In this document: positions 1 through 8,364 of the stretch, one piece after another | Position numbering within the stretch: the stretch's first letter is position 1 | Layout of the letters: each line of letters opens with the position of its first letter | Assembly (NCBI GenBank): GCA_002343505.1 | Contig: DDQZ01000070.1 | Span: 62,001 to 126,000, forward strand | Direction: 5' to 3' | Length of the DNA: 64,000 bases | DNA from: Verrucomicrobiaceae bacterium UBA2429 | GTDB taxonomy: Bacteria > Verrucomicrobiota > Verrucomicrobiia > Verrucomicrobiales > Verrucomicrobiaceae | The notes under the pieces: model-generated | The model's database searches: none | The model's input: the letters and a program-made list of their open reading frames with translations, nothing else | Told to the model about the DNA's origin: nothing | Position numbers and translations under genes: made by a program

Positions 1-1063
1 CATTGAGCGGGTCGGTCACCTGGGCGGTGTGCGTGTCATAACCGCCGACGGAGCAGAAGAAGACCTGGCGGTTCATGTTGAAGGCGGAAGGTCCGCGCGC
101 CTGGATGAGGCGGGCGATCATTTTGAGCTGGTTGCCCAGGCCGGTGTTTGGGAAAGGAGTGTTCCAAGTCCAAGGAGGCGGGCTACCGACTTCAGAGGTT
201 GCTGCGATGCTGCTGTTGAGCAGGTCGCCGGTGACGATGGCGCTGTCGAGCACGCCGCTGTAGGCCTGGCGCTGAAGGTTCGGGTGGCTGAGGGCGATGA
301 GATCCTTCATGGCCTTCACACGCGGCTGGGTGCCGGCCATCAAGGCCCCGCTGAGCGTGACAGCACCAGTTTGGGAAACATGGTACTGAGAGACCAGGTT
401 GCCGATTTCGAAGGTGTTGTTGCCATTCAGGGAGACGGACATGGAGATGTTCCCCGACGGGTTGGCCACGGAGTTCAGCAGATCCGCCACGCGCCCGCCC
501 CAGCCGGTGATGGGCGGCTGGTCGGGGATGGAGGTCTGCCACTGGGTGACCTGGTCGCTGTGGGAGAAGATCTGCGGCGGGCGGTAAAAGGTGGGGTTGG
601 CGAGGTACTGCGCGCGGGTGGTGGGGCGGACCAGGGTGCCCACGTTCATGACAGCGGCCAGCTTGCCCTCGCCGAACAGAGTGCGCAATTCCTGGCAGGT
701 GGGGTGAAAACCCAGGGTGTGGCCATCTCCGTCCAAATACGCGGGATCACTGCCGCCGGGTCCCGTTCGCAGAGTCAGCAGCGAGGCTGAGGGAAGCGCC
801 AAATTGCCGCGGATGGACGCATAGGCGTCATACGTCGGCGTGTCGGTGGGCACGATCCAGTTGTTGGAGTCGTTGCCGCCGGCCAGGAAGAGGCAGACGA
901 GGGCCTTGTAATCCGTGATCGGCCCGGCCGCCATGGCGGAGTTGATCAGGCGCAGATCACGCAACGCGCTGCCGATGGCGGTGGCGCCCATGCTGGCGTA
1001 AGCGGCGTTGCGCAGCACGCGGCGGCGCGTGGAGAGGATGTTCGGAGCTTTCGGGGGATTCAT
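1..1063 (-). CDS. DUF1501 family secreted protein, 3' end beyond the window
   Basis: The reading frame is open from an ATG at 1063 to the left edge, so only the first ~354 residues are seen. The N-terminus carries arginines (STRRRVLRNAAYAS) followed by an alanine-rich stretch, consistent with a Tat-type export signal as is usual for DUF1501 proteins. The segment LVCLFLAGGNDSNNWIVP is the family signature, related to the alkaline phosphatase/sulfatase fold; GYDTHTAQ near the edge is another conserved block. The gene starts 6 nt after the stop of the DUF1800 gene, so the two are almost certainly co-transcribed. DUF1800/DUF1501 pairs are common in Planctomycetes and Verrucomicrobia, but their biochemical role is not settled. 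Confidence 0.9.
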   Translation of the reverse strand, partial: MNPPKAPNILSTRRRVLRNAAYASMGATAIGSALRDLRLINSAMAAGPITDYKALVCLFLAGGNDSNNWIVPTDTPTYDAYASIRGNLALPSASLLTLRTGPGGSDPAYLDGDGHTLGFHPTCQELRTLFGEGKLAAVMNVGTLVRPTTRAQYLANPTFYRPPQIFSHSDQVTQWQTSIPDQPPITGWGGRVADLLNSVANPSGNISMSVSLNGNNTFEIGNLVSQYHVSQTGAVTLSGALMAGTQPRVKAMKDLIALSHPNLQRQAYSGVLDSAIVTGDLLNSSIAATSEVGSPPPWTWNTPFPNTGLGNQLKMIARLIQARGPSAFNMNRQVFFCSVGGYDTHTAQVTDPLN

Positions 1064-1069
1064 AAGCTT

Positions 1070-4000
1070 TTAGCGCTGGATGGTGAAATCGGGGCTGGTC
1101 AGGATCAGGTGGATGATGGAGCGGATGCGGTCTTTGCGGCTGGCGATGGAAGGATTGGTCGCGGAGTTGGACCCCTGGTTATAGACGACGGTGGAAACGT
1201 GGGCGGTGCTGACATTGATTCCCGCGATGCTCGAGCATGTCACGCCGTTGACGGTGAACTGGGTGTCGCTGATGCGGTTGATGGTGCGCGTCGTCGTGCT
1301 GCTGCCAAAGGTGCCCGCCGGCGAGAAGGTGCCGCCGGTCACGCCGCTGATGCATACCGTGTCCCCGGTATTGAGGTTGTGCGGCACCGTCGTGTTCACG
1401 ATGCAAGGGTTCGAGCCATTCGTGGCGATCGAGGCGATCTGTGTGGAGACGAAATTCCTGATGATCTGCTTGGCCTGGGCGGACAACTGGTTGGCGGTGA
1501 GCAGGACGCTCAGTTGATCAATCAACGCAGCGATGTTCTGGTTGTGTGTCCAGGGTACGGTGCTGGCTGTAGGCGCGCCAAGGCCGATATCGGATGAGAC
1601 GTTGGGGGAACCGTGCGTTGTCCACGGGCTGAAGCTCATGATCAGGGCGTTGGAGCCGTTGTTGAAGCTGCTGATGTTGTCCAGGCCGCTGCCGAAGGCG
1701 CCGTTGTAGATGAAGTTGGCCTGGCGGATGACGCTGGTCTCGGCGGTCTCCTGGAACTCCGGCGTCGTGATGCCCTGTGAGGCAAGCGCTCCTGGGAACT
1801 TGAAGTCTGGCAGGTAGAAGTTGAACACCGTGGGCGAGTTGATCGGCGCCTGGTCAAGCTCCAGCGTGGTGTTGCCCATGGAGAAGGTGCTGGGGCGCGC
1901 ACCCACGTTGCCATTGCGGGTGAGAGGCAGGGACTTGAGCGGGAACTGATAGACGCTGTTGAAGCCCTGGGCGTTGTTGCCGAGACCCAGCGCGGTGTTG
2001 TTGGCCAGGAAGGTCCAGGTGTTCTCATCCACGATGCTGTGGACGGTGACGACGGCGTCGTTGGGCGTGGGGTTGCCTCCGTAGAAGTTGAGCTGCACTT
2101 GGTCGCCCACGTTCAGCTCGTGGTGGGTGTTGTTGGCCGTGTCCATGGTCACCAGCCGGTTGTAAGTGCCCTGCTGGTCCACCGGCACGCCGGTGTTGTT
2201 GTTGGAATACTGGTAACTGCCGGGCGAGAAGCGCGGGATCATCACATTGCCGCTGCGCGCGCTGGTGGAGGTGCCACCGATGGTGAATGTGATGGTGCCA
2301 TTGTTGCCGGTCTGGGCGCTGGCGGTGAGCAGTGTGTAAACCTGCTCGTCCAAGCCTGCCACTCCGTGAGCCGCCCCGGTCATAAAGTTCACAAACACTT
2401 GATGACCCGCCTGCAGCCAGTGGTTGTTCATCGTCACCGTGCAAGTGGTGGAGTTCGCCGGGATGCTGTAGGTCCCGGTGGCCCAGCCTGTGGCGAAGGC
2501 AAGCAAGGCTGTATCACTCACGCGCTGCACAGAGTAAACGCCAGTCCAAGGTGCCGGACCCGGACTGCCGGAAGTGAACTCCAGAAGCTGGTTGCTTGTG
2601 CCGCTGAATCCGTGCGGCTGGCTGGTGGTGATGTCAATGCGCCGCGGGTCGGTGGCATGGGTGGCGCTCTGGGAGTAGGTTCCGGACCAGGAAGCCTTGC
2701 GGAAGGCGCGGGCGGCGGCGGCGACGCGGAGAACAGGCTCGCGCTGCTTGCCGTAGGCGGGGATTTGCAGCATCTGGGGGCTGCGCGCCTCATAATCGAG
2801 GAGGATGGCCTTGATGACGGCCTTCATGTCACCGCGCACGCCTGAGCCGTTGTCATTGAACTTCTGGACGACGCGGTAGAGGTAGTCGCGTGAAGGATGA
2901 CTGGTGACAAGGCGCTGGATGAGCTGGCGGCAGATGAAGGGGCCGACGTTCGGGTGGTTGAAGAGCTGGTCATGGGAGACCGCCAGCTCATAGTCAGGCA
3001 GGGCCTTGTAAGCAGGATCGTTGAACTGGGCGCTGATGTGGTTGGCGTAGGGGTCGAGCGGCTGGCCGCCAAGGGTGCGCAGGCCGGGGAGCACCTCGTT
3101 GTTGAGCAGCAGCTTGGGACCGGTGAAGTGACGGGCCGGGGTGGGGCGCATCTGGCGCATCCAGTTGGCCGGGGCGTTGAGGGCGGTGCGGTTGAAGCCG
3201 TCATAGCCGTAGTCCCAGCCGGTGAAAACATGGGAGTAACCGACGATTTCGTTCTGAGTGTAGGTGTCAATGGGGCTGTCTTTGGAGTTCAGCATGAGCG
3301 TGCCGTCCGGCCACATGCGGTAGAGACCGACGGAGAAGAGCTGCTTGATCTCGCGGGCGTAGTTTTCGTTCGGGATGCGGCCTGTGGAGAGATCCGGCTT
3401 GTCATTGCGCAGCATGTCAAGGTAACGGCCCATGGTGGGGGTCAGCGTGGTGGCTTCCAGAATGGCGCGGAAGTTGCCAAAGGCGTTCTCACCGAGCTTG
3501 TCATAGAAGTAGGAGAGGGCCTCGGCGCGGTTGTCGAGCGGCCCCTGGCCGGAGACAACATGAATTTCACTGAGGGCGAAAGCCAGACGCTGGCGCAACT
3601 GGTCCGCGCCGCTGATGGACCTGCGCCACCAGGAATTGAAAGTGAGAATTTCCTCGAAGGCACCGCCCTGGGCGCTGGATTGCTCGGTGCGCAGAACCTC
3701 CGTGAGATGATCTGACCAGGGCTGCGTGAACTGGTTGTCAATCCAGGTCTCATAACGGCTGGGCGGATAGTGGGCGGAGCCGCCGGTGGCGGTGAGCGCC
3801 TTCAGCGCGGTAATGTCGGCGACATTCGGACCGAAGCTGGCCTGGGTAAGGAAACGCGCCGCGCCCGCGTTCGTGTTGCTGTCATCGGCCCACATGGGCG
3901 GCGGCGGCGGCGGCGTGAAGGTGCGGGAGCCGTTGGCGAGGGTGAAGTTGCCGCGAATTTCGCCGTTGGGATATTCGGCGGTGTGCAGGTTGATGTAGGC

Positions 4001-7000
4001 CTTGCCCTGCTTGAGCAGCTCGATGATCTCGGCGGCGGAGAGCGTCCCTGCGGTGACAATGTTCCATTTGTGGGTGCCGTCAGGCTGCGGGCCGTCTCCC
4101 GGCAAGGGCTCGGTGCCGTCATAAATGATGGCGGACTGATGGGTCAGGAAGGGGTCGGAGTGGACATGCCAGTCGGTGACCGGGCCGGTGAGGCCGTTGT
4201 GGGTGAAAGCGACGTGGGCGACGGTCTCGTCCTCGCTGAGCCGGAGGGTGGCGGTGCCGACGCCGTTGGTGATGGCACCACCTTGCGAGAGCATCGTTGC
4301 CACATAAAGGGTGCCGGGAGTAGAACCGGGGGCGGGCGGGACGAAGGGAGTAAGCACATGGCCGGGGACGATCTCCGCTGGAGCGCTTTCGTTTTCACCT
4401 GGTTTGGACCAGCCGACGGCGAGGTTGTCACCGGCTCCCGTGCCTGCTTTGTGCAGAACTTCAAAATAATAGCGTTTGCCCTGTTTGAGGGCCAGCCACG
4501 CGGATTTTTGGGAAGGCTCGGCATTCCAGGACCAGCCACCGCTATGGCCGCTGAGCACCGAAGCCCGCTTGAAGGAATTGATGGGATCGTCGTCGTTGGA
4601 AATCCAAAGTTCGGCGGAGTTGCTGGCCGCGACCCACAAGTAGTAGTTGCCGGTCACGGGGGCGGTGATGTAACCGCGGATGCGCGCGCCGTAGTTGTCG
4701 CCAAAATCGGTCTGCGCCGCGAGGGAGGTGAGGGTGTTGGTGCTGTTCGGCGTGGTGCCAACCGGAATGCTGGAGACCGAGGTGCCGGCGATGCCGGTCC
4801 AGACCTCGCGCTCGACGGAGCCTCCGGATTGTTCGACGGTGAGATTCAAGACCGAGGTGCTGGTGCCTGCGGCGTTCGTCAGTGTGATGAGGATTTGATA
4901 AATCCCCGCCGATCCAGGAGGCGGCGTGCCGCTGAGGACACCATTGGCAAAGGTCAGCCAGGCAGGCGCCCCGCTAAGACTCACCGAAGCGCCGTTGCTC
5001 CCTTCCACGGCATGCGAGAAATTGCCGCCCACAAGCGCCGTCGCATCCGTCGGGCTGACATGAGAGGCCGGCGCGACGACCGGATCACTGGAGGGATAGA
5101 GACGCTCCGTGGGTATGACCTGCTTCGGCTGGCTGGGACTCATCCAATACAACCAGCAGCGGCAGAAGCCGCCGCTTTCATAATATTCCAACTGGATGTC
5201 GTAACGCACCCCGCCGACCAGCGGCAGCCGGACATAGCGCTCGTTGCCGTTCGAGGCCCAGGGCTTGACGGGCTTGTTGACGAAGTTGAAGTTCATGGTG
5301 CCCGTGCCGTTGAGGTGTTTGCCAGCACCGAAGTTCACAGTGAAGGTGGTGGCAGTGGCGGCGGTTACCACGCGGTCCGAATTGTCGCTGACGTTGACGC
5401 TGCCGGTGCCGGACTCGAAGACGCCCGCGCCAAAGTTCACGGTGAAGGTGGTGGCGGTGGCGGCGGTGATTTGATAAGGAAGCAGCGCCAGGCTGGTGGC
5501 CGTGCCGTTGGTCGGGTCCACCTCGATCGTCTCGCCGACGACAAAACCGCCCGGGTTGACATTGGTCAGGTTGGAATAATTGATGACCGCGTCCCCGGTC
5601 ACGCTGTCATAGGTGTAGGTGCTGCCGTTGCCGAGCGCCAGGACTCCGTTGGCGGGGTCAAAGCGCAAAACCTCGCCAGCCACAATGCTGCCGGGCTTGA
5701 TGATCGCATTCGTGTAAGTGACCACCGCGTCACCAGTTGCGCTGTCATACGAATATGTGCTGCCGCCCGTGTTGGCGGAGGGCAGCATCTTGAGATCCTG
5801 CTCGACGCCGTTGATGAGAAGCCTGGAGCCGTCATCCGCAAACACGCTGATGGTGTACTCCTCGGTGAACTGCGGCTGCATCTGCCCGGTCCAGCGCACG
5901 GAGAAGGAGTCCGGATTGATCAGCGCGTCATCCGGCGTGCCGGTGCCGTAGAGGCCGTTGTTGCTGTCATTGGTGCCGTTGGTGTTGGTGCCGACACGGC
6001 CTGGAGCTCCTGAGAAGCTTGAGTTCTGCCAGACCCAGTTGAGCAGACCCGCTGTGGTGCTGGCCGGCCGGTTAAGAATAAAACCGCCCCCGGAATTGGT
6101 GGAGCTGGCAGGCAGTGACGGCGCGGAGATGTTCACGACAAACTCATTGGCGCTGTTGACTGCGGCCACTGTGTAGGAGCCGTGGAAATTGCCGTTCGCG
6201 GGGGTGAACAACACTCCGGAGGAAAAGGCCAGCTCGACGGGGCTGCCGACCGACAACCCGTGCGCGTTAAGCCGCACCGTGATCGTGCCTGTCATGGGAC
6301 TTCCCGTGGTCAGCCGTGTGAAGGTGTAGTTTGAGGTCATCCCCTGAGTGTGCGTGAACATGTTTCCCGACGGGATGTTGGCGAAGGTGCCGTTGTTGAT
6401 GCTCCATTGCAGGCGGCACCGGGCCTCCCCGGTCGTCTCAACCATCTCAACCCGCATTTTGTATCTCTGAGCCGCCGATGCCGGGATGGTGAGGGCGTGA
6501 TTGGCGCTGATTTTAAAGGTGCCGATGGTCTCGTCATCCGCCACACCATCCTCAGGGCTGGCGGTGGCCGCCGTGTCCCAGCCGTGCTCGACGATCTGCT
6601 CGCCGGGCAGGTCGAAAACACCATTGCCGTTCAAATCCAGGAGCACGCGGGCCTTGTCATCCGCGTCCAGTTGCAGGCGGTGATTCCCCGTCGTCGTGGG
6701 GTGCAGGTAACCCTCCCAGACGGAGGACCAGTTGTCCGCCAGATTGCCGGGGCTGATGGAGTTGCCGTTCGGCGTGCCGCCCATCCACTCGAAGGCCACA
6801 GTAGGGTCAACCCTCTCGATTACTGGCGGGTGCAGGATGGATTGAATGCTGTAATTGCAGGTGCTGCTGCTGTTGGCGGGCAGGCTCGCACCCGGAGGCA
6901 TCTGGACGGTGAAATTTGTCGCCGTCTTGGCGGTAACCGTGTAATCCAGATGGTTGTAAGCCGCAGTGTTCAGATTGCCGCCAAGGAAAGTCAGCCTCAC

Positions 7001-8230
7001 CACATGCCCCACCTGCAGATTCGCAAGGTTGCCCGAAGGGCTGCCAGCGGTTGGTGTCACGACGGTGGTTCCCGTGAAATCAGGGCTCGTGCCCGCGCGC
7101 GTGTAAGCATAGTTGGCCGTAAAACCAAAATTGGCCCCGTGGGCGTAAATGGTGCTGGCGTGATCATAATACCGCCCCAGCAGTCCGGTGCCCGTGGGAG
7201 CGGTGTTGTTTTGAATGATCACCGTGGCGCTGTCGGGGAAGCCGATGGAGGGCGGCGGATAGGCCTCCCCGGTCGTGGTGGTGAGTGTGGCGGTCACCGA
7301 CTCGCTGCCTTCCACGCCAGAGTCGGGCAGAACGTTGACATGGATGGTGGCCGTCTTCACTCCGGGGGCGAATGTCACCGTTCCAACAGGCGTGCGGTTG
7401 TAATCCACCCCGGCGACGGCAGTGCCGCTGACCGAATAGTTGGCCGCGGCACCGAGCAGGCTGCGGCTGCGGCTGACCGTGAAGGTGCCTGAGTCCGGGC
7501 CGTCCTCGGAAGCGAAGGACTTGCTGGCAATAATCGTCACCTCGTCCGGGATTTGAAGTTCCTCAATAATCTCCTCCGCATCGCTGATCCCGTCGTCATT
7601 GCTGTCCGCCAGGGCGGGGTTCATGCCGAGTTTCAGCTTGGCCCAGTCGGAAACTCCCCCGCCAGTGGTGTCATGGTCGCTGACTTCCACTTTGTAGAAT
7701 TTCTGGGTGCCGCCGTTTTTTGCGATGCTGAGAGTCAAATTCGGATTGTCCGACGCGGCCAGAAAATGTGGCGCCGCCACCGGAGTCAGCAACGGCTCCA
7801 CCGCGGTGAACGCCCCATTCGGATTGTCATCGCTGCGAACCGTGTATTTTTTCCCGGCCTTGGCGTTCACTTTGAAAACCACCGTGCTGGCGGCAATGAT
7901 CGTGTCGCCCATTCTGAGGCAGTCCCCCGCCAGAAAGGGGTTTGTTCCGGCAATGGATTCGATCAAATTGCTGCAGCCGTCCCCGTCCTCATCCCCCTGA
8001 GGATCAATGTTCCAGGCATTGAAGATGGACTGCCAGACGTCGTCCAGTCCGTCCGGTCCATTGGTCTGCCCGTTGGGTTCCTGACCCGCCGGCCATTTGT
8101 TGAAATCCGTGATCGCTTGCAGGTGGAGCACGGGCAAAAGGCAGAGCGCGGCGGCCACGGTTTTCCACGAGGAAACGAGGGGCTGGGTGAGGCGGCTGGA
8201 CATGGCGGGAGGCGGGTTGGGTGGGGGCAT
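1070..8230 (-). CDS. Giant secreted DUF1800 protein with Calx-beta, PA14, Ig-like and CHRD modules
   Basis: A 2386-residue exported protein. A hydrophobic signal segment ends at VLHLQA; the internal ATG at 8203 (MSSRLTQ) is an equally good start since neither has a clear Shine-Dalgarno. Order along the chain: EF-hand-like calcium motifs (DEDGDG near residue 80, DSNDDGISD near 210), a Calx-beta-like domain (about 230-340), PA14-like modules (about 345-620 and 740-1060, and a related one at 1140-1280), a putative Ig domain (about 1065-1135), a CHRD domain (about 1305-1430), then DUF1800 from about 1457 to the end (NENYAREIKQLFSVGLY, HPNVGPFICRQLI, LILTSPDF). The DUF1800 part is interrupted by extra beta modules (see findings). 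It lies immediately upstream of the DUF1501 gene. A surface polysaccharide or adhesion role is inferred only from the modules. Confidence 0.88.
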   Translation of the reverse strand: MPPPNPPPAMSSRLTQPLVSSWKTVAAALCLLPVLHLQAITDFNKWPAGQEPNGQTNGPDGLDDVWQSIFNAWNIDPQGDEDGDGCSNLIESIAGTNPFLAGDCLRMGDTIIAASTVVFKVNAKAGKKYTVRSDDNPNGAFTAVEPLLTPVAAPHFLAASDNPNLTLSIAKNGGTQKFYKVEVSDHDTTGGGVSDWAKLKLGMNPALADSNDDGISDAEEIIEELQIPDEVTIIASKSFASEDGPDSGTFTVSRSRSLLGAAANYSVSGTAVAGVDYNRTPVGTVTFAPGVKTATIHVNVLPDSGVEGSESVTATLTTTTGEAYPPPSIGFPDSATVIIQNNTAPTGTGLLGRYYDHASTIYAHGANFGFTANYAYTRAGTSPDFTGTTVVTPTAGSPSGNLANLQVGHVVRLTFLGGNLNTAAYNHLDYTVTAKTATNFTVQMPPGASLPANSSSTCNYSIQSILHPPVIERVDPTVAFEWMGGTPNGNSISPGNLADNWSSVWEGYLHPTTTGNHRLQLDADDKARVLLDLNGNGVFDLPGEQIVEHGWDTAATASPEDGVADDETIGTFKISANHALTIPASAAQRYKMRVEMVETTGEARCRLQWSINNGTFANIPSGNMFTHTQGMTSNYTFTRLTTGSPMTGTITVRLNAHGLSVGSPVELAFSSGVLFTPANGNFHGSYTVAAVNSANEFVVNISAPSLPASSTNSGGGFILNRPASTTAGLLNWVWQNSSFSGAPGRVGTNTNGTNDSNNGLYGTGTPDDALINPDSFSVRWTGQMQPQFTEEYTISVFADDGSRLLINGVEQDLKMLPSANTGGSTYSYDSATGDAVVTYTNAIIKPGSIVAGEVLRFDPANGVLALGNGSTYTYDSVTGDAVINYSNLTNVNPGGFVVGETIEVDPTNGTATSLALLPYQITAATATTFTVNFGAGVFESGTGSVNVSDNSDRVVTAATATTFTVNFGAGKHLNGTGTMNFNFVNKPVKPWASNGNERYVRLPLVGGVRYDIQLEYYESGGFCRCWLYWMSPSQPKQVIPTERLYPSSDPVVAPASHVSPTDATALVGGNFSHAVEGSNGASVSLSGAPAWLTFANGVLSGTPPPGSAGIYQILITLTNAAGTSTSVLNLTVEQSGGSVEREVWTGIAGTSVSSIPVGTTPNSTNTLTSLAAQTDFGDNYGARIRGYITAPVTGNYYLWVAASNSAELWISNDDDPINSFKRASVLSGHSGGWSWNAEPSQKSAWLALKQGKRYYFEVLHKAGTGAGDNLAVGWSKPGENESAPAEIVPGHVLTPFVPPAPGSTPGTLYVATMLSQGGAITNGVGTATLRLSEDETVAHVAFTHNGLTGPVTDWHVHSDPFLTHQSAIIYDGTEPLPGDGPQPDGTHKWNIVTAGTLSAAEIIELLKQGKAYINLHTAEYPNGEIRGNFTLANGSRTFTPPPPPPMWADDSNTNAGAARFLTQASFGPNVADITALKALTATGGSAHYPPSRYETWIDNQFTQPWSDHLTEVLRTEQSSAQGGAFEEILTFNSWWRRSISGADQLRQRLAFALSEIHVVSGQGPLDNRAEALSYFYDKLGENAFGNFRAILEATTLTPTMGRYLDMLRNDKPDLSTGRIPNENYAREIKQLFSVGLYRMWPDGTLMLNSKDSPIDTYTQNEIVGYSHVFTGWDYGYDGFNRTALNAPANWMRQMRPTPARHFTGPKLLLNNEVLPGLRTLGGQPLDPYANHISAQFNDPAYKALPDYELAVSHDQLFNHPNVGPFICRQLIQRLVTSHPSRDYLYRVVQKFNDNGSGVRGDMKAVIKAILLDYEARSPQMLQIPAYGKQREPVLRVAAAARAFRKASWSGTYSQSATHATDPRRIDITTSQPHGFSGTSNQLLEFTSGSPGPAPWTGVYSVQRVSDTALLAFATGWATGTYSIPANSTTCTVTMNNHWLQAGHQVFVNFMTGAAHGVAGLDEQVYTLLTASAQTGNNGTITFTIGGTSTSARSGNVMIPRFSPGSYQYSNNNTGVPVDQQGTYNRLVTMDTANNTHHELNVGDQVQLNFYGGNPTPNDAVVTVHSIVDENTWTFLANNTALGLGNNAQGFNSVYQFPLKSLPLTRNGNVGARPSTFSMGNTTLELDQAPINSPTVFNFYLPDFKFPGALASQGITTPEFQETAETSVIRQANFIYNGAFGSGLDNISSFNNGSNALIMSFSPWTTHGSPNVSSDIGLGAPTASTVPWTHNQNIAALIDQLSVLLTANQLSAQAKQIIRNFVSTQIASIATNGSNPCIVNTTVPHNLNTGDTVCISGVTGGTFSPAGTFGSSTTTRTINRISDTQFTVNGVTCSSIAGINVSTAHVSTVVYNQGSNSATNPSIASRKDRIRSIIHLILTSPDFTIQR

Positions 8231-8364
8231 GACAAAACCCCGGCGGATTTTTTGAATTTTCCCCGGCCTTTATTTTCGCGGTTTTAACAAAAAGCGCGGC
8301 TTTCCGTCAACGGGTATTTTGGGCGGGGGCTGGCGCAAGAGACTCTGAGGCAGTCCTTTCGGTG

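Noticed and set aside
3770..6013. 747-residue plus-strand open frame opposite the DUF1800 gene
   Set aside because: Antisense shadow in high-GC DNA; the minus-strand protein has clear domains.
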